Notes: generated by a model from the letters alone, not told the origin. DNA of 25,819 bases from Flavobacteriaceae bacterium (GCA_031273305.1 JAISSC010000208.1:1-25819); one strand, 5' to 3'. Shown: positions 15,946 through 23,986, numbered from the stretch's first letter. Translations and numbers: made by a program.

Positions 15946-17391
15946 ATGGAACATTTGGAAAGAAAGTTAAAGTTTTGGTCGTGCTTAGCGGTCGGAATAG
16001 GATTAGTAGTAGCATCAGGAACATTGGTAACTTTGGGACAGGGCATGGGAATTGCCGGTGCAGGATTCGTCATTGCTATGGCTTGTGCATGGATACTTCA
16101 ACATTTCTCCGCACAAACTTATTCCGAGCTGGCTTGTATGATGCCTACCGCAGGAGGAATACGCTCTTACACACGAGTAGCAATGGGAGCTTTGCCGGCA
16201 GTGGTGGCAACTATAAGCGGTTTTTTAATCCCTAATATACTGGCAGGTCCCGCAGAATTATCCATTGCAGGGTCTATCATTTCAGAAAATTTCACTCCGT
16301 TTATCAATCCTATGATATGGGGAGTAGGGATTCTTTTTATCCTGACATTGTTGAACATCATTGGTGTAGATATTTTTGCCAAATCTCAGATTGTCTTCAC
16401 CATAGTTATGGTAACAGCTTTGGTAGGTTTAGGAGTTATCGGGTTACTCGAAATGGGAGAGGCTGCTCCCGTGTTGCCTGAAATGCCTTTTAATCCGTTA
16501 GGTTGGAAAGTTTTAGGACTTACTGCTCTGGCTATATGGTTATATATGGGAATCGAATTTGTTGCCCCTATGGCTCAGGAGACCATTAATCCCAATAAAA
16601 ATATCCCGCGTGCAATGACAGCAGGGCTTATCATTATTTTCATAGTCAATCTGTTGTATGGATTTGCCTCACTTAAATATGTGCCGATAGAACAGCTCGC
16701 AACCTCAAATGCTCCTCATATTCTGGTGGCGCAAGCCGTTCTGGGAAAATACGGAGCGTTGATAATCGCAATTGTATCTATCTTTGCCAGTGCCAGTACA
16801 TTGAATACCGTAATCGGAGTAGTTCCGAGAATGTTGTACGGAATGGGAATAAACGGAGAACTTCCTCGTTTCTTCGGTCTGATACACAAACGTTTCAAAA
16901 CTCCTTTTTTGGGAATCGTGTTTATGTTTTCCATAATTACTTTGTTCTATGTCGGAGGAATCGGAAATGCCGGTAATATTGTGGTATTTATCATGGCTGC
17001 CTGCTGTTCTTGGTTGGTGTGCTATATTATTGCCCATATTAATGTAATTATTCTGAGAATCCGTTATCCGGAGGCAAAACGTCCTTATCGTACTCCGCTG
17101 TATCCGTTGCCGCAAATCGCAGGTTCGGCAGGAATGCTGTATTGTATCCTCAATATCGCACCCGAACCGTCTATGGCTCCGACCATTTATGCCCTTACGG
17201 GAATTTTGGTAGGCATAACTGTGGTCTTTGCCTTTATCTGGCTTAAATTTGTCGTTAAGGAGCCTTTGTTCAAACCTATGTCATTAGAAGAAATTAAAAA
17301 AGAATGGACATATGAAAACGAAGAAACGGAAGAAGAAGAGCCTACGGAGGAGGTTATGCCTAATAATCTTGAAGGATTTCCTGCCGTATAA
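15946..17391 (+). CDS. APC-family amino acid permease (third in window)
   Basis: 481 residues with about 12 membrane segments. Helix 1 reads CLAVGIGLVVASGTLVTLGQG, so the usual GxG(I/V) bend is replaced by VVASGT. AWILQHFSAQTYSELACMMPTAGGIRSYTR is the conserved helix 2-3 region, and WLYMGIEFVAPMAQETINPNKNIPRAM the helix 6 signature. It is clearly distinct from the two leftward permeases. The C-terminus has an acidic tail (ENEETEEEEPTEEVMP). The start is 6 bp after the aminotransferase stop. It probably imports the amino acid that the aminotransferase uses; this is inference from the operon. Confidence 0.92.
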   Translation: MEHLERKLKFWSCLAVGIGLVVASGTLVTLGQGMGIAGAGFVIAMACAWILQHFSAQTYSELACMMPTAGGIRSYTRVAMGALPAVVATISGFLIPNILAGPAELSIAGSIISENFTPFINPMIWGVGILFILTLLNIIGVDIFAKSQIVFTIVMVTALVGLGVIGLLEMGEAAPVLPEMPFNPLGWKVLGLTALAIWLYMGIEFVAPMAQETINPNKNIPRAMTAGLIIIFIVNLLYGFASLKYVPIEQLATSNAPHILVAQAVLGKYGALIIAIVSIFASASTLNTVIGVVPRMLYGMGINGELPRFFGLIHKRFKTPFLGIVFMFSIITLFYVGGIGNAGNIVVFIMAACCSWLVCYIIAHINVIILRIRYPEAKRPYRTPLYPLPQIAGSAGMLYCILNIAPEPSMAPTIYALTGILVGITVVFAFIWLKFVVKEPLFKPMSLEEIKKEWTYENEETEEEEPTEEVMPNNLEGFPAV

Positions 17392-17411
17392 AAGCGAAAA
17401 AAACATACCTT

Positions 17412-18005
17412 ATGATAGAGTTCGGATTTTTAAGAAAAGAACAACAAGATATTTGCATGAATACTGTGTACTCTTATTTTGCACCATATTGGGGACGTTA
17501 TGGTGCAAAGGGGTTCACGAAAGTCCCCGACCATATCAAAAACGTAAGATTGATATTGGTTAGAAAAAACAAATTTCTGGGAGGTTTATACGACCTGCAA
17601 TTATCTGCCGCCTGGCAGGTTGATCTGGATGAAAAATGGATAATCAAACTTCAATCTCGAAGAAGCGGTTGTTATTTTTATACAAAAAGCTATTCTCCCG
17701 TCGCCAGAGAAATAATCCGACAATTAAACCTTCACGAAAAATTATTGGAAACACTTAACCAAATAGACCTTTCCGATATAAATATATCCATGAGAGATCG
17801 TTCTTTACAATTCAACCTAACGCCTATGGGAGGAGGAATGTGTTTTCTCGTAATTCCCCCTGTGCGTTATCAGGTTCCCATGCCTAAAAACCAAATCGGG
17901 AAATTAGCAGAATCTATTGAGCAGATAGGAAAATTGATAACTAACATGAGTTGTACTATGCCCGGTTTTTTAGCCCGACAGGAACATTTGTCGATTTCTG
18001 ATTGA
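17412..18005 (+). CDS. conserved-looking protein of unknown function (197 aa)
   Basis: A soluble 197-residue protein with no signal peptide or membrane helix. Features include FAPYWGRYGAKGFTKVPDHI, paired basic and aromatic beta-like segments (LILVRKNKFLGGLYDLQLSAAWQV), a Gly-rich LTPMGGGMCFLVIPPVRY, and a C-terminal helix with several Ile/Leu residues. I cannot place it in a family with confidence; DUF3156, a small family I associate with proteobacterial permease genes, is only a guess. It starts 20 bp after the permease and ends 21 bp before the histidine kinase, so it is probably the fourth gene of the ald operon. Intact frame and normal composition argue for a real gene. Confidence 0.8.
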   Translation: MIEFGFLRKEQQDICMNTVYSYFAPYWGRYGAKGFTKVPDHIKNVRLILVRKNKFLGGLYDLQLSAAWQVDLDEKWIIKLQSRRSGCYFYTKSYSPVAREIIRQLNLHEKLLETLNQIDLSDINISMRDRSLQFNLTPMGGGMCFLVIPPVRYQVPMPKNQIGKLAESIEQIGKLITNMSCTMPGFLARQEHLSISD

Positions 18006-18026
18006 ATTAATTTTATTATATTTCGC

Positions 18027-19076
18027 ATGGATTCGACATTTCTACTTGAATTAAAAACTATGCAACCGACAAATTACTCTTTGAGAAAAATCGGGATAAA
18101 CGCAGGAATATGGGCAGTAGTCTGGGTATTTTTGTATCTGGGACAGATACAACTACCTCTGGATTTTGCCGCATGGAATGCCTCTATGGTCGTTCTTTCC
18201 CAATGTGCCATTTTTAATTGCAATATATACTGGAAGAAAAAGAGCAAAACTTTCAACTATCGGTTAAAAACCATCGGTTTGCTGTCTTTGATGACAATAG
18301 TGAACCTGCTTATCGAGAATCTCACCGAGACGAGGTATCTGTTCATCAGAGGAGAAAGGGACTGGTATACTCCTTTTTCCATGATCATATTCGTATTCTT
18401 CAATTTATGTGCATTCTTTGCCAGCGAATTGTTCATACTGCAACAGGAGTATTACAAAAACCAGTCCGTTATCAATAAACTTAAAGAACAGCAAGCCGTC
18501 TCCCAATTGGAATTGTTAAAGTCAAAGATAAATCCGCATTTTTTATTTAACTCGTTGAATACAATTTATACATTAAGCTATTTAGATAATGAAAAAACCT
18601 CTGAAAAGATCATGCAATTATCGGAAATGTTGAGATATGTGTTATATGACTGCGACGTAGGCAAAGTTCCCGTGACTAAAGAGGTCAACTATCTCAAGGC
18701 TTATATGGATTTTAACCTTTCCAGAGGAAAATACGGACAAAACATAGATTTCAGATATGAGAACCATTCTGAAAACGCCGTTGTCGCCCCGATGCTTTTG
18801 CTCCCTTTTGTTGAGAACGCATATAAGTATAGCGGCATTCTACACCACAAAGAGGCTTACATCAATATATCCATTGAGGTCAATAAAAACAACATCAATT
18901 TTCTTATCGAAAACTCCGTTTATTCGTCAAACCCCAATGAGGAAACATTTATTCCGGGAGGAATCGGGCTAAATAACATAAAGAAACGGCTGGAACTCCA
19001 ATACTCCGGAAAGTATTCATTAAATATCAGTTCAAAGGAGGATATATTCCGGGTCATGTTAATTCTTCAGTTATGA
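18027..19076 (+). CDS. LytS/YehU-type sensor histidine kinase
   Basis: 349 residues. The N-terminal half has four membrane helices (about 24-42, 51-67, 82-98, 118-138) with short loops and no large sensor domain, as in the many LytS-like kinases of Bacteroidota. A coiled segment leads into SKINPHFLFNSLNTIYTL with phospho-acceptor His171. The ATP-binding domain has LLLPFVENAYKYSG (Asn264 of the N box) and GGIGLNNIKKRL. It is 21 bp after the preceding gene, which suggests read-through from the ald operon. The partner regulator is 169 bp downstream with its own promoter-like site. The ATG at 18060 is an alternative start. Confidence 0.92.
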   Translation: MDSTFLLELKTMQPTNYSLRKIGINAGIWAVVWVFLYLGQIQLPLDFAAWNASMVVLSQCAIFNCNIYWKKKSKTFNYRLKTIGLLSLMTIVNLLIENLTETRYLFIRGERDWYTPFSMIIFVFFNLCAFFASELFILQQEYYKNQSVINKLKEQQAVSQLELLKSKINPHFLFNSLNTIYTLSYLDNEKTSEKIMQLSEMLRYVLYDCDVGKVPVTKEVNYLKAYMDFNLSRGKYGQNIDFRYENHSENAVVAPMLLLPFVENAYKYSGILHHKEAYINISIEVNKNNINFLIENSVYSSNPNEETFIPGGIGLNNIKKRLELQYSGKYSLNISSKEDIFRVMLILQL

Positions 19077-19196
19077 GTTCACGACAAGGTTTTAAGAAAT
19101 TCAATGTAGGTTCAAACGGATAGCCCGACCCGACAGGGACACGCCCAAAACCATGCCCTAATTTTATTATATCTTAATTTAATAATTATATTTTCT

Positions 19197-19204
19197 TACC
19201 TTTG
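19197..19204 (+). promoter_or_regulatory. -7 element for the response regulator
   Basis: TACCTTTG fits TAnnTTTG, 41 bp before the regulator ATG. No TTG is seen at -33, only TTA-rich DNA. It would give the regulator expression apart from the kinase. Confidence 0.4.
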
Positions 19205-19245
19205 ATAGGTCAACTTAACTAAATTGCTCAATGTAAAGATACTTT

Positions 19246-19953
19246 ATGGGAACCAAAATCAAATGTATAATTATAGAGGACGAGCCAATGGCATCCGAAT
19301 TGCTGGTCAGTTATATCAAAAAACTGGATACTCTGGAACTTGTTGCCTCGTTTGACAACCCTAAGGATTATATCGCAGTAAAAGAAAACATAACCACAGA
19401 CCTTATATTTTTGGATATATGTATGCCGGAAATGGACGGTATCAACTTCCTGCGGATGGTTCCCTTAGATGCGGAAGTAATTATAACTACCGCCTCTCAG
19501 GATTATGCCCTGAAATGCTACCCCTTAAAAGTAATTGATTACCTGTTAAAACCCTTTCGATATAACCGTTTTGTGGAGGCAGTTAATTTTGCCATAGAGG
19601 TTATTGAGCTAAAGAGGAATAAAAAGAAGCTGAACAACAACAAGTTTCTTTGGCTCAAAGTAGATAAAAAACTGGTAAAAGTCCGGACGTCTGATATACT
19701 ATATATAGAAGCGGCTTGGGAATACGTGAAGGTGCGCACGAAAAAACAAACATTTATGGTCTTGGCACAAATGAAAGATTTTGAGAAAAAACTGGACGAA
19801 TACAATATTTTCTGTCGCATACACCGTTCTTTTTTAATCAATATGGAACATATCAGCTATATCGAGGGGAATAGTGTATACATCGGCGATGATATATCCC
19901 TTCCCATAAGCAGGAATTATAAAAGTGCTCTTCTGGAAAAGCTGAAAGACTGA
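19246..19953 (+). CDS. LytTR-family response regulator
   Basis: 235 residues. The receiver domain has the acidic pair Glu11-Asp12, phospho-acceptor Asp57 in FLDICMPEMDG, and Lys102 in DYLLKPF. The LytTR DNA-binding domain (about 130-235) shows LWLKVDKKLVKVRTSDILYIEA, MKDFEKKLDEYNIFCRIHRS and FLINMEHISYIEGNSVYI with the typical Arg-X-His-Arg-Ser. Its partner is the LytS-type kinase just upstream. LytTR regulators often control secreted peptides or bacteriocins, and this gene lies immediately before the receptor/peptide array, so that array is a likely target; no classical LytTR direct repeats were identified by eye. Confidence 0.94.
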   Translation: MGTKIKCIIIEDEPMASELLVSYIKKLDTLELVASFDNPKDYIAVKENITTDLIFLDICMPEMDGINFLRMVPLDAEVIITTASQDYALKCYPLKVIDYLLKPFRYNRFVEAVNFAIEVIELKRNKKKLNNNKFLWLKVDKKLVKVRTSDILYIEAAWEYVKVRTKKQTFMVLAQMKDFEKKLDEYNIFCRIHRSFLINMEHISYIEGNSVYIGDDISLPISRNYKSALLEKLKD

Positions 19954-20008
19954 CGTCCTTATACAATTCAACCACCATACGCCTTGTTACTACAGGAGGA
20001 TTATATTA

Positions 20009-20840
20009 TTTTACACTAAAAATGATGCAATGTTATAAAATAACGTGTTTGGGTTACAAAAATACCACATTTATGGTATTTGTTTTTATATGAAAACAGT
20101 ATATTTTCGTATTAAATATTCGCTTGATTATATTATTAGCTAAAAATTGATTTAAAAAAATATGGTTATGAAAATTTATCTAACATCGTTCTTTTTGTTT
20201 ATCGGGATGATAATCTTCTCTCAGGAACTGAGTATTTCAGGAAAAGCAGTCGATAGCCAAAATACACCCTTAGATATTGCAGATGTAACCCTCTCGATAA
20301 AAGATTCCATCATCAGAAACGAACTCACACGGGAAGACGGAAGTTTCACTTTCTCCGACCTGCCACAAGGTACTTATACTTTGCAGATTAAGCAGATAGG
20401 AGTCGTTCTCTATTCTCAGGATATAGACCTGACGAACGACTTGGATTTGGGAAATATTAAAGCCATACAGGAAAAAGAGATACAATCGGTGGTTGTAACC
20501 GGGCAAAAGAAGTTGTTCGAGAGAAAGGTAGACAGGCTGGTTTTTAACGTCGAAAATTCTATTGCCGCCTCCGGCGGCGATGCCGTAGAGGCTTTGAAGG
20601 TAACACCCGGCATAATAGTAGATAACGACAAGATAAGCATGATTGGTAAAAGCGGAATGTCCGTGATGGTAAACGACCGGTTAGTACAACTTTCGGAAGA
20701 TGATCTGATAAATTACCTTAAATCCATTCCTTCGGACAATATCAAAAGCATAGAGGTTATCACCGCACCGCCGGCACAATATGAGGCGGAAGGCAATAGT
20801 GGAATTGTTAATATCGTGCTGAAAAAAGCGAAGTCCAACT
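20009..20840 (+). repeat. duplicated promoter + receptor N-terminal module (copy 1)
   Basis: The DNA from here to about codon 226 of the receptor is repeated at 24737-25575. The promoter region and the first 142 codons are most alike: 15 amino-acid differences, and a 65-nt run identical in both (20525-20589 and 25260-25324), silent positions included. Similarity falls off in the plug and is low in the barrel. Confidence 0.85.
20060..20111 (+). promoter_or_regulatory. receptor promoter with two inverted repeats (copy 1)
   Basis: The -33 TTTG (20079-20082) and -7 TATTTTCG (20102-20109) are spaced by exactly 19 bp; the -7 differs from TAnnTTTG by one base. An inverted repeat AAATACCA-N6-TGGTATTT (20060-20081) overlaps the -33 element, and TATGAAA-N9-TTTCGTA (20089-20111) overlaps the -7 element. 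Both repeats recur in the copy before receptor 2. They are candidate operators for the LytTR regulator or another factor. Confidence 0.55.
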
Positions 20841-22564
20841 CATGGAACGGTATTTTAAACACCGGTTACAATCAGGGAGTTTACGGCACAGGCAATGTGG
20901 GAGGGAGTTTTAACTATAATAAGGACAAACTCACCATTTCGTTGAGCGGGAACTATTCAAACGGAGAGAAAAAATTAACAGACGGAAGTGAAACCCTTTA
21001 TCCCTCACAAAAATGGGATAGTAAAAGTAATGGAAAAAGTTACACTAATATGCTAAGTGCCAGAGGGCTTATAGACTATCAAATAACTAAAAAATGGAAT
21101 ATGGGGATACAATATGTGGCAAGCTATAATAAACCGGGTTCCTCCTCTATAAACAGAATAACCTTATCCGACTATACTACGGGAGCTGTCGACTCCACTC
21201 TTATCACAAAAACACATAGTAATGCCGAAAGAAGATTAAACTCCGTTGGTTGGTTCTCTACTATAGCTTTAGACACTTTGGGAAGAGCATTAGATATAAA
21301 GTTTGATTATTTTAACTATAACAACGACAGAAACAATAGTTTTGGCACTAATACTTTTAATAAGGGTCAGGAATTAATAGAAAACAGTTATTATTCTGTC
21401 GCTAATTCGGGAGGGTTGAACATAAACAATTATTCTGCACAAATAGATATGAAGCACCCCTTAAAGTTTATAAACCTTAGTTATGGTGGAAAACTCACTT
21501 TCACTCAAACCAATGGTGATACAAATTATTTTGATACTACCGGCGGTACTCCTCTTATAGACCTTTCCAAAAGCAATGTGTTCGATTATACGGAAAATAT
21601 ACAGGCCTTGTATGTATCGGGAAATAAAAAATTCGGAGAAAAATTGGAAATGCAGTTGGGCTTACGATTGGAAAGCACCCAAACCGAAGGCGTTTCCCAA
21701 ACGACAGGGCAAAACACAAAACACAACTATTTGGAAATTTTCCCAACCTTCCATATGAGTTATTCTGCAAATGATAAAAATAAGTATTCATTAAGCTACA
21801 ACAAAAGAATAAGCAGACCTGATTTTAATTCGGTAAATCCATTCAGGTTCTATTCCGGTCAGTATTACTATATGGAAGGAAATCCGTTTTTGAAACCGGC
21901 AATTTCCCATAATTTAGAGCTATCTTATATGTACAAAGATTATTTACAAACGGGGGTGTTTTTTTCCATTGAGAAAGACAACTTTGCACAGGTAACTTTC
22001 TTAAACGACGAAGATCATATCAAGGAAGTAAAAAGATTAAATTATTTTGATTCCTATGACATAGGTATAGGACAGGCATATTCTTACAACAAGCTCGGTT
22101 GGTGGCAAAATTACAATATGCTGGTAGTTTTCTATGCTTATTCAAGATCACAAATTTATCCGGTTACTCCCAAGTCGATGGATATTTTTAATGGTCGAAT
22201 ATATACCAGCAATACTTTTATATTAAATAAAAGCAAAACCTTGTCTTTGGGGTTTGTTTTAAGTTACATGCCGCCTGCCCGATCCGGCGACCTGGTAGAG
22301 AATGGTTCCAAAACACAAATGGATGCCTTTTTTAGAATGATGTTTCTGGATAAAAAATTACAAATTTCTTTACACGGGAATAATTTGTTCAAGGAATATG
22401 ATTTCAACAACAAAGGTGTTAGAAATGGGATAGAAGTTGCGAATAAAGGATTTTATGATACCAGATACTTTAGAATAGCGTTAAGTTACAAATTCGGAAA
22501 TTCTAATCTCAAAACAAAACAAACGGAAGAAAGTAACAAAGACGAACGAAATAGGGCAAATTAA
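20162..22564 (+). CDS. TonB-dependent-receptor-like outer-membrane beta-barrel protein (receptor 1)
   Basis: 800 residues. A signal peptide ends near FSQ21. Then comes a carboxypeptidase-regulatory-like beta-sandwich (about 22-100: LSISGKAVDSQNTPLDIADV, EDGSFTFSDLPQGTYTLQIK). A TonB-box-like segment SVVVTGQKK lies near 110 and a plug domain at about 115-225 (AASGGDAVEALKVTPGI, then PPAQYEAEGNSGIVNIVLKK). The barrel follows, with alternating strands and a C-terminal strand FRIALSYKFG. The layout is that of the OMP beta-barrel family (PF14905-type). Two in-frame ATGs (20162, 20168) are possible starts; MKIYLTSFF at the second looks more natural. Peptide genes follow after 83 bp, so a role in moving the peptides or a ligand across the outer membrane is plausible but unproven. 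Confidence 0.9.
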   Translation: MVMKIYLTSFFLFIGMIIFSQELSISGKAVDSQNTPLDIADVTLSIKDSIIRNELTREDGSFTFSDLPQGTYTLQIKQIGVVLYSQDIDLTNDLDLGNIKAIQEKEIQSVVVTGQKKLFERKVDRLVFNVENSIAASGGDAVEALKVTPGIIVDNDKISMIGKSGMSVMVNDRLVQLSEDDLINYLKSIPSDNIKSIEVITAPPAQYEAEGNSGIVNIVLKKAKSNSWNGILNTGYNQGVYGTGNVGGSFNYNKDKLTISLSGNYSNGEKKLTDGSETLYPSQKWDSKSNGKSYTNMLSARGLIDYQITKKWNMGIQYVASYNKPGSSSINRITLSDYTTGAVDSTLITKTHSNAERRLNSVGWFSTIALDTLGRALDIKFDYFNYNNDRNNSFGTNTFNKGQELIENSYYSVANSGGLNINNYSAQIDMKHPLKFINLSYGGKLTFTQTNGDTNYFDTTGGTPLIDLSKSNVFDYTENIQALYVSGNKKFGEKLEMQLGLRLESTQTEGVSQTTGQNTKHNYLEIFPTFHMSYSANDKNKYSLSYNKRISRPDFNSVNPFRFYSGQYYYMEGNPFLKPAISHNLELSYMYKDYLQTGVFFSIEKDNFAQVTFLNDEDHIKEVKRLNYFDSYDIGIGQAYSYNKLGWWQNYNMLVVFYAYSRSQIYPVTPKSMDIFNGRIYTSNTFILNKSKTLSLGFVLSYMPPARSGDLVENGSKTQMDAFFRMMFLDKKLQISLHGNNLFKEYDFNNKGVRNGIEVANKGFYDTRYFRIALSYKFGNSNLKTKQTEESNKDERNRAN

Positions 22565-22569
22565 AAAAA

Positions 22570-22581
22570 TGATTGCAATCA
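22570..22581. promoter_or_regulatory. 12-bp palindrome TGATTGCAATCA upstream of type A peptide 1
   Basis: A perfect palindrome 66 bp before the ATG. In the second copy (24257-24268) the outer pair has changed from T/A to C/G on both sides, so the symmetry is kept. With no loop it fits a dimeric protein binding site better than an RNA hairpin. Confidence 0.5.
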
Positions 22582-22647
22582 GTGTCCAATAAGGAGATTT
22601 AAGACAATAAAAGGTATCTCAAAATATTAATTTTAAAATTTTTTAAT

Positions 22648-22872
22648 ATGAAAAAGAACGACAGAAAAAAGAAATTTAATGTTCTTAAGATTGAGCCTTT
22701 AGAAACTTCCGGAGAGGTTTTAAAAGGAGGATTTTCCGGTTCTTTTAGCTCCGCTTCTTATGGGGGAGATGGTGCAAATTGGCTTCTTTGTAGTAATACT
22801 TGTACTACTAATAACTGTAGCGGAGGAAATTGCGGAACAAATTGTGTTGAGGGCTGTGGTGGCTGCTCATAA
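22648..22872 (+). CDS. type A GG-leader Cys-rich peptide precursor 1
   Basis: 74 residues. The basic leader MKKNDRKKKFNVLK continues with IEPLETSGEVLKGG, so Gly27-Gly28 is a typical double-glycine cleavage site as in bacteriocin and other natural-product precursors. The inferred 46-residue core starts FSGSFSSASYGG and has seven Cys: C-x3-C-x4-C-x4-C-x3-C-x3-C-x2-C, including NNCSGGNCGTNC. It is 83 bp after receptor 1, in the same direction, with no ribosome-binding sequence. A frameshifted relative is at 24337. No C39-peptidase transporter, radical SAM or lanthipeptide enzyme is in the window, so modification is unknown. Precursor status is well supported; activity (toxin, signal, metallophore) is unknown. 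Confidence 0.8.
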   Translation: MKKNDRKKKFNVLKIEPLETSGEVLKGGFSGSFSSASYGGDGANWLLCSNTCTTNNCSGGNCGTNCVEGCGGCS

Positions 22873-22900
22873 TTTTGAATGTTTAAAACAACCCTAAACT

Positions 22901-22944
22901 GAATATTTTAGGGTATCTTTTGAATAAAGATGCCCTTAATATTC
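22901..22944 (+). ncRNA. intergenic RNA hairpin between type A and type B genes (copy 1)
   Basis: GAATATT (22901-22907) pairs with AATATTC (22938-22944). Inside it, AGGGTATCTTT pairs with AAAGATGCCCT across the loop TGAAT, with one T.G wobble. The whole is an 18-bp stem with a small internal loop. Its copy at 24571-24615 keeps the stem through paired changes. It could be a processing or stability element or a leaky terminator setting the ratio of the two peptides; an 8-bp alternative stem ACCCTAAA/TTTAGGGT overlaps it here but is broken in the other copy. Confidence 0.6.
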
Positions 22945-22967
22945 ATCTAAAAATTAATAAAAAAATC

Positions 22968-23255
22968 ATGAAATCATATCTAAATTTTGAAACTCTGAGT
23001 GAGATAGAAGCACAAAAATTAGCAGGCGGGTTTTCTTCTGCTTTTAGTTTTTTCGACGGAAGTGAAAGTGGTGAAGCTAACCCTGATTGTAAGGCAGCGA
23101 ATAATTGTCTGGGAGGAAATTGTTTATCCGGGTGTAATAATAAATCACCCAACAATCCCGCCCCCAAGAAGGAACGAGGTACTCCGGAATATGTAACTAA
23201 TAACTGTGTAGCAGGAGGGAATTGTTCCTCAGCTTGTAGGAAACGTGAAAAATAA
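22968..23255 (+). CDS. type B GG-leader Cys-rich peptide precursor
   Basis: 95 residues from the ATG at 22968. A TTG at 22920 is in frame but lies inside the hairpin, and the truncated copies of this gene start at the equivalent ATG. The leader MKSYLNFETLSEIEAQ leads to KLAGG, with Gly20-Gly21 as cleavage site; LSEIEAQKLAGG resembles classical bacteriocin leaders. The 74-residue core has seven Cys in two blocks separated by a Pro/Lys/Asn-rich linker: NNCLGGNCLSGC and NNCVAGGNCSSAC. These match the NNCSGGNCGTNC block of the type A peptide, so the two types share an ancestor or a modifying or export system. Function unknown. Confidence 0.78.
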   Translation: MKSYLNFETLSEIEAQKLAGGFSSAFSFFDGSESGEANPDCKAANNCLGGNCLSGCNNKSPNNPAPKKERGTPEYVTNNCVAGGNCSSACRKREK

Positions 23256-23264
23256 TAAATTGTT

Positions 23265-23291
23265 ATGAAATCGTATCTAAATTATTATTAG
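23265..23291 (+). pseudogene. type B precursor stub (MKSYLNYY then stop)
   Basis: ATG AAA TCG TAT CTA AAT matches the start of the intact type B gene (one silent change), then TAT TAT TAG. It is 10 bp after the intact gene. A duplicate that has lost everything after the sixth codon. Confidence 0.55.
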
Positions 23292-23334
23292 ATAAAAACT
23301 GAGTATAGGTTAAACTTTAATGATATTTTTAAAG

Positions 23335-23357
23335 ATAACATCACAACCGCATCAACG
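23335..23357. repeat. direct repeat, left copy (23 bp identical)
   Basis: ATAACATCACAACC followed by GCATCAACG is identical to 23826-23848. Similarity continues imperfectly for about 20 bp (AAAATATTT in both). The pair brackets the transposase relic and the small inverted-repeat element. Read on the minus strand, both copies look like the same point of the transposase frame (NILPTR and NILSIR), so the repeat may be part of the insertion sequence. Confidence 0.7.
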
Positions 23358-23620
23358 AGTAGGCAAAATATTTTCAACATTACTCAACAAGTATTCCGTT
23401 ACCTGTTTTTTCTTCCCGTTCTTTAGTCTCTTCCAAAAACATATCACGTTTGCCGAGCCAGACTTCTATCCATTTTTTACTCCTGTTGATACAAATTTTC
23501 TATCTCTTTCTTGTCTGAACTGATACTTATTGTTTTTAGATAACGAAAATTAGCACCACTTTTATCGACTATTACAATACTGGTGCTGCCATATCTGTTT
23601 TTCTTTTTACGTATAAACAT
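23352..23620 (-). pseudogene. IS1634-like transposase N-terminal remnant
   Basis: On the minus strand the sequence starts MFIRKKKNRYGSTSIVIVDK, then SGANFRYLKTISISSDKKEI and ENLYQQ. It stops, but continues in a shifted frame as SKKWIEVWLGKRDMFLEETK and EREEK, and in a third frame as QVTEYLLSNVENILPTR before a stop. This series (KKNRxGSTSxVVVDK...LKTIxxSSD...W(I/V)...DMF...E) is what I remember of the N-terminus of IS1634-family transposases. Two frameshifts and loss of the DDE domain mean it is dead. It sits between the broken pieces of cassette 2 and probably helped break it. Confidence 0.7.
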
Positions 23621-23648
23621 ATATCATAAAAGTAGTACCTTTTTCTGC

Positions 23649-23761
23649 TTGAGGCTGTCCAAAAAGTCAAGGCAGCCTCTTTTTATTCGGATACCTGATG
23701 GAATCATGGTGTCGATTATGCGATTTTCAGAGGGTTTGCTAACCTTTTTGGACAGCCTCAA
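23649..23761. mobile_element. 113-bp element with 18-bp perfect terminal inverted repeats
   Basis: The left end TTGAGGCTGTCCAAAAAG (23649-23666) is the exact reverse complement of the right end at 23744-23761. GAGGCTGTCC ends are common on Bacteroidota insertion sequences, so this looks like a MITE or an internally deleted IS. No target-site duplication is obvious. The left end can also fold as GAGGCTG/CAGCCTC followed by TTTTT, which could act as a terminator reading rightward. Confidence 0.7.
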
Positions 23762-23825
23762 AATTATAAATATTGATTGCTATATTGTTACAAAATTGAG
23801 TTTTTGAAAGTGTAAAAGTCAGGAT

Positions 23826-23848
23826 ATAACATCACAACCGCATCAACG
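23826..23848. repeat. direct repeat, right copy (23 bp identical)
   Basis: The partner of 23335-23357, 491 bp downstream. The following DNA leads within 30 bp into the receptor 3' fragment. Confidence 0.7.
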
Positions 23849-23878
23849 GATAGATAAAATATTTATCAATCATTTAAG

Positions 23879-23986
23879 CAATATTATGATTATGAGGCAC
23901 AACAAATAAGAGTTTCTATATCTTATAAATTCGGGAATAATAAAATATCTGTAAACAGGCGAAATGTAGGAAATAAGGAGAAATAA
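23879..23986 (+). pseudogene. 3'-terminal fragment of an outer-membrane receptor gene
   Basis: The last 35 codons plus stop of a lost receptor. The frame reads QYYDYEAQQIRVSISYKFG and then NNKISVNRRNVGNKEK. It matches the C-terminal strand of receptor 1 (FYDTRYFRIALSYKFG), including the final aromatic strand that the outer-membrane assembly machinery recognises. No start or upstream body remains; the frame closes at 23855. The transposon relics lie immediately upstream, so the body was probably lost by deletion. The fragment precedes type A peptide 2 just as receptor 1 precedes peptide 1. Confidence 0.75.

Larger units (their letters stand above)
22566..22970 (+). repeat. duplicated type A peptide unit (copy 1)
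   Basis: The unit runs from a TTGCAA-centred palindrome through the leader and type A gene to the hairpin and the start of the type B gene. It is repeated at 24253-24642 with point changes and small indels. The shared upstream part includes GTCCAATAaGGAGATTTAAG and the conserved AATATTAATTTTAAAA just before the ATG. Confidence 0.85.

Noticed and set aside
15225..16073. A 282-codon open frame on the minus strand
   Set aside because: It lies opposite the aminotransferase and permease genes, has composition unlike a real protein and shows no motif. It is a shadow of the coding strand.
20569..20583. GC-rich palindrome GCCGCC-TCC-GGCGGC in both receptors
   Set aside because: It encodes the conserved plug motif AASGGDA and lies inside the 65-nt identical run, so codon constraint and conversion explain it.
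22920..22967. Longer start (TTG at 22920) for the type B precursor
   Set aside because: It begins inside the conserved hairpin, is not preserved in the copies, and the type B stubs start at the equivalent of 22968.
23583..23807. Plus-strand ORFs at 23320-23523 and 23583-23807
   Set aside because: They run across the minus-strand transposase remnant and the inverted-repeat element, with low-complexity Phe-rich translations. Not genes.
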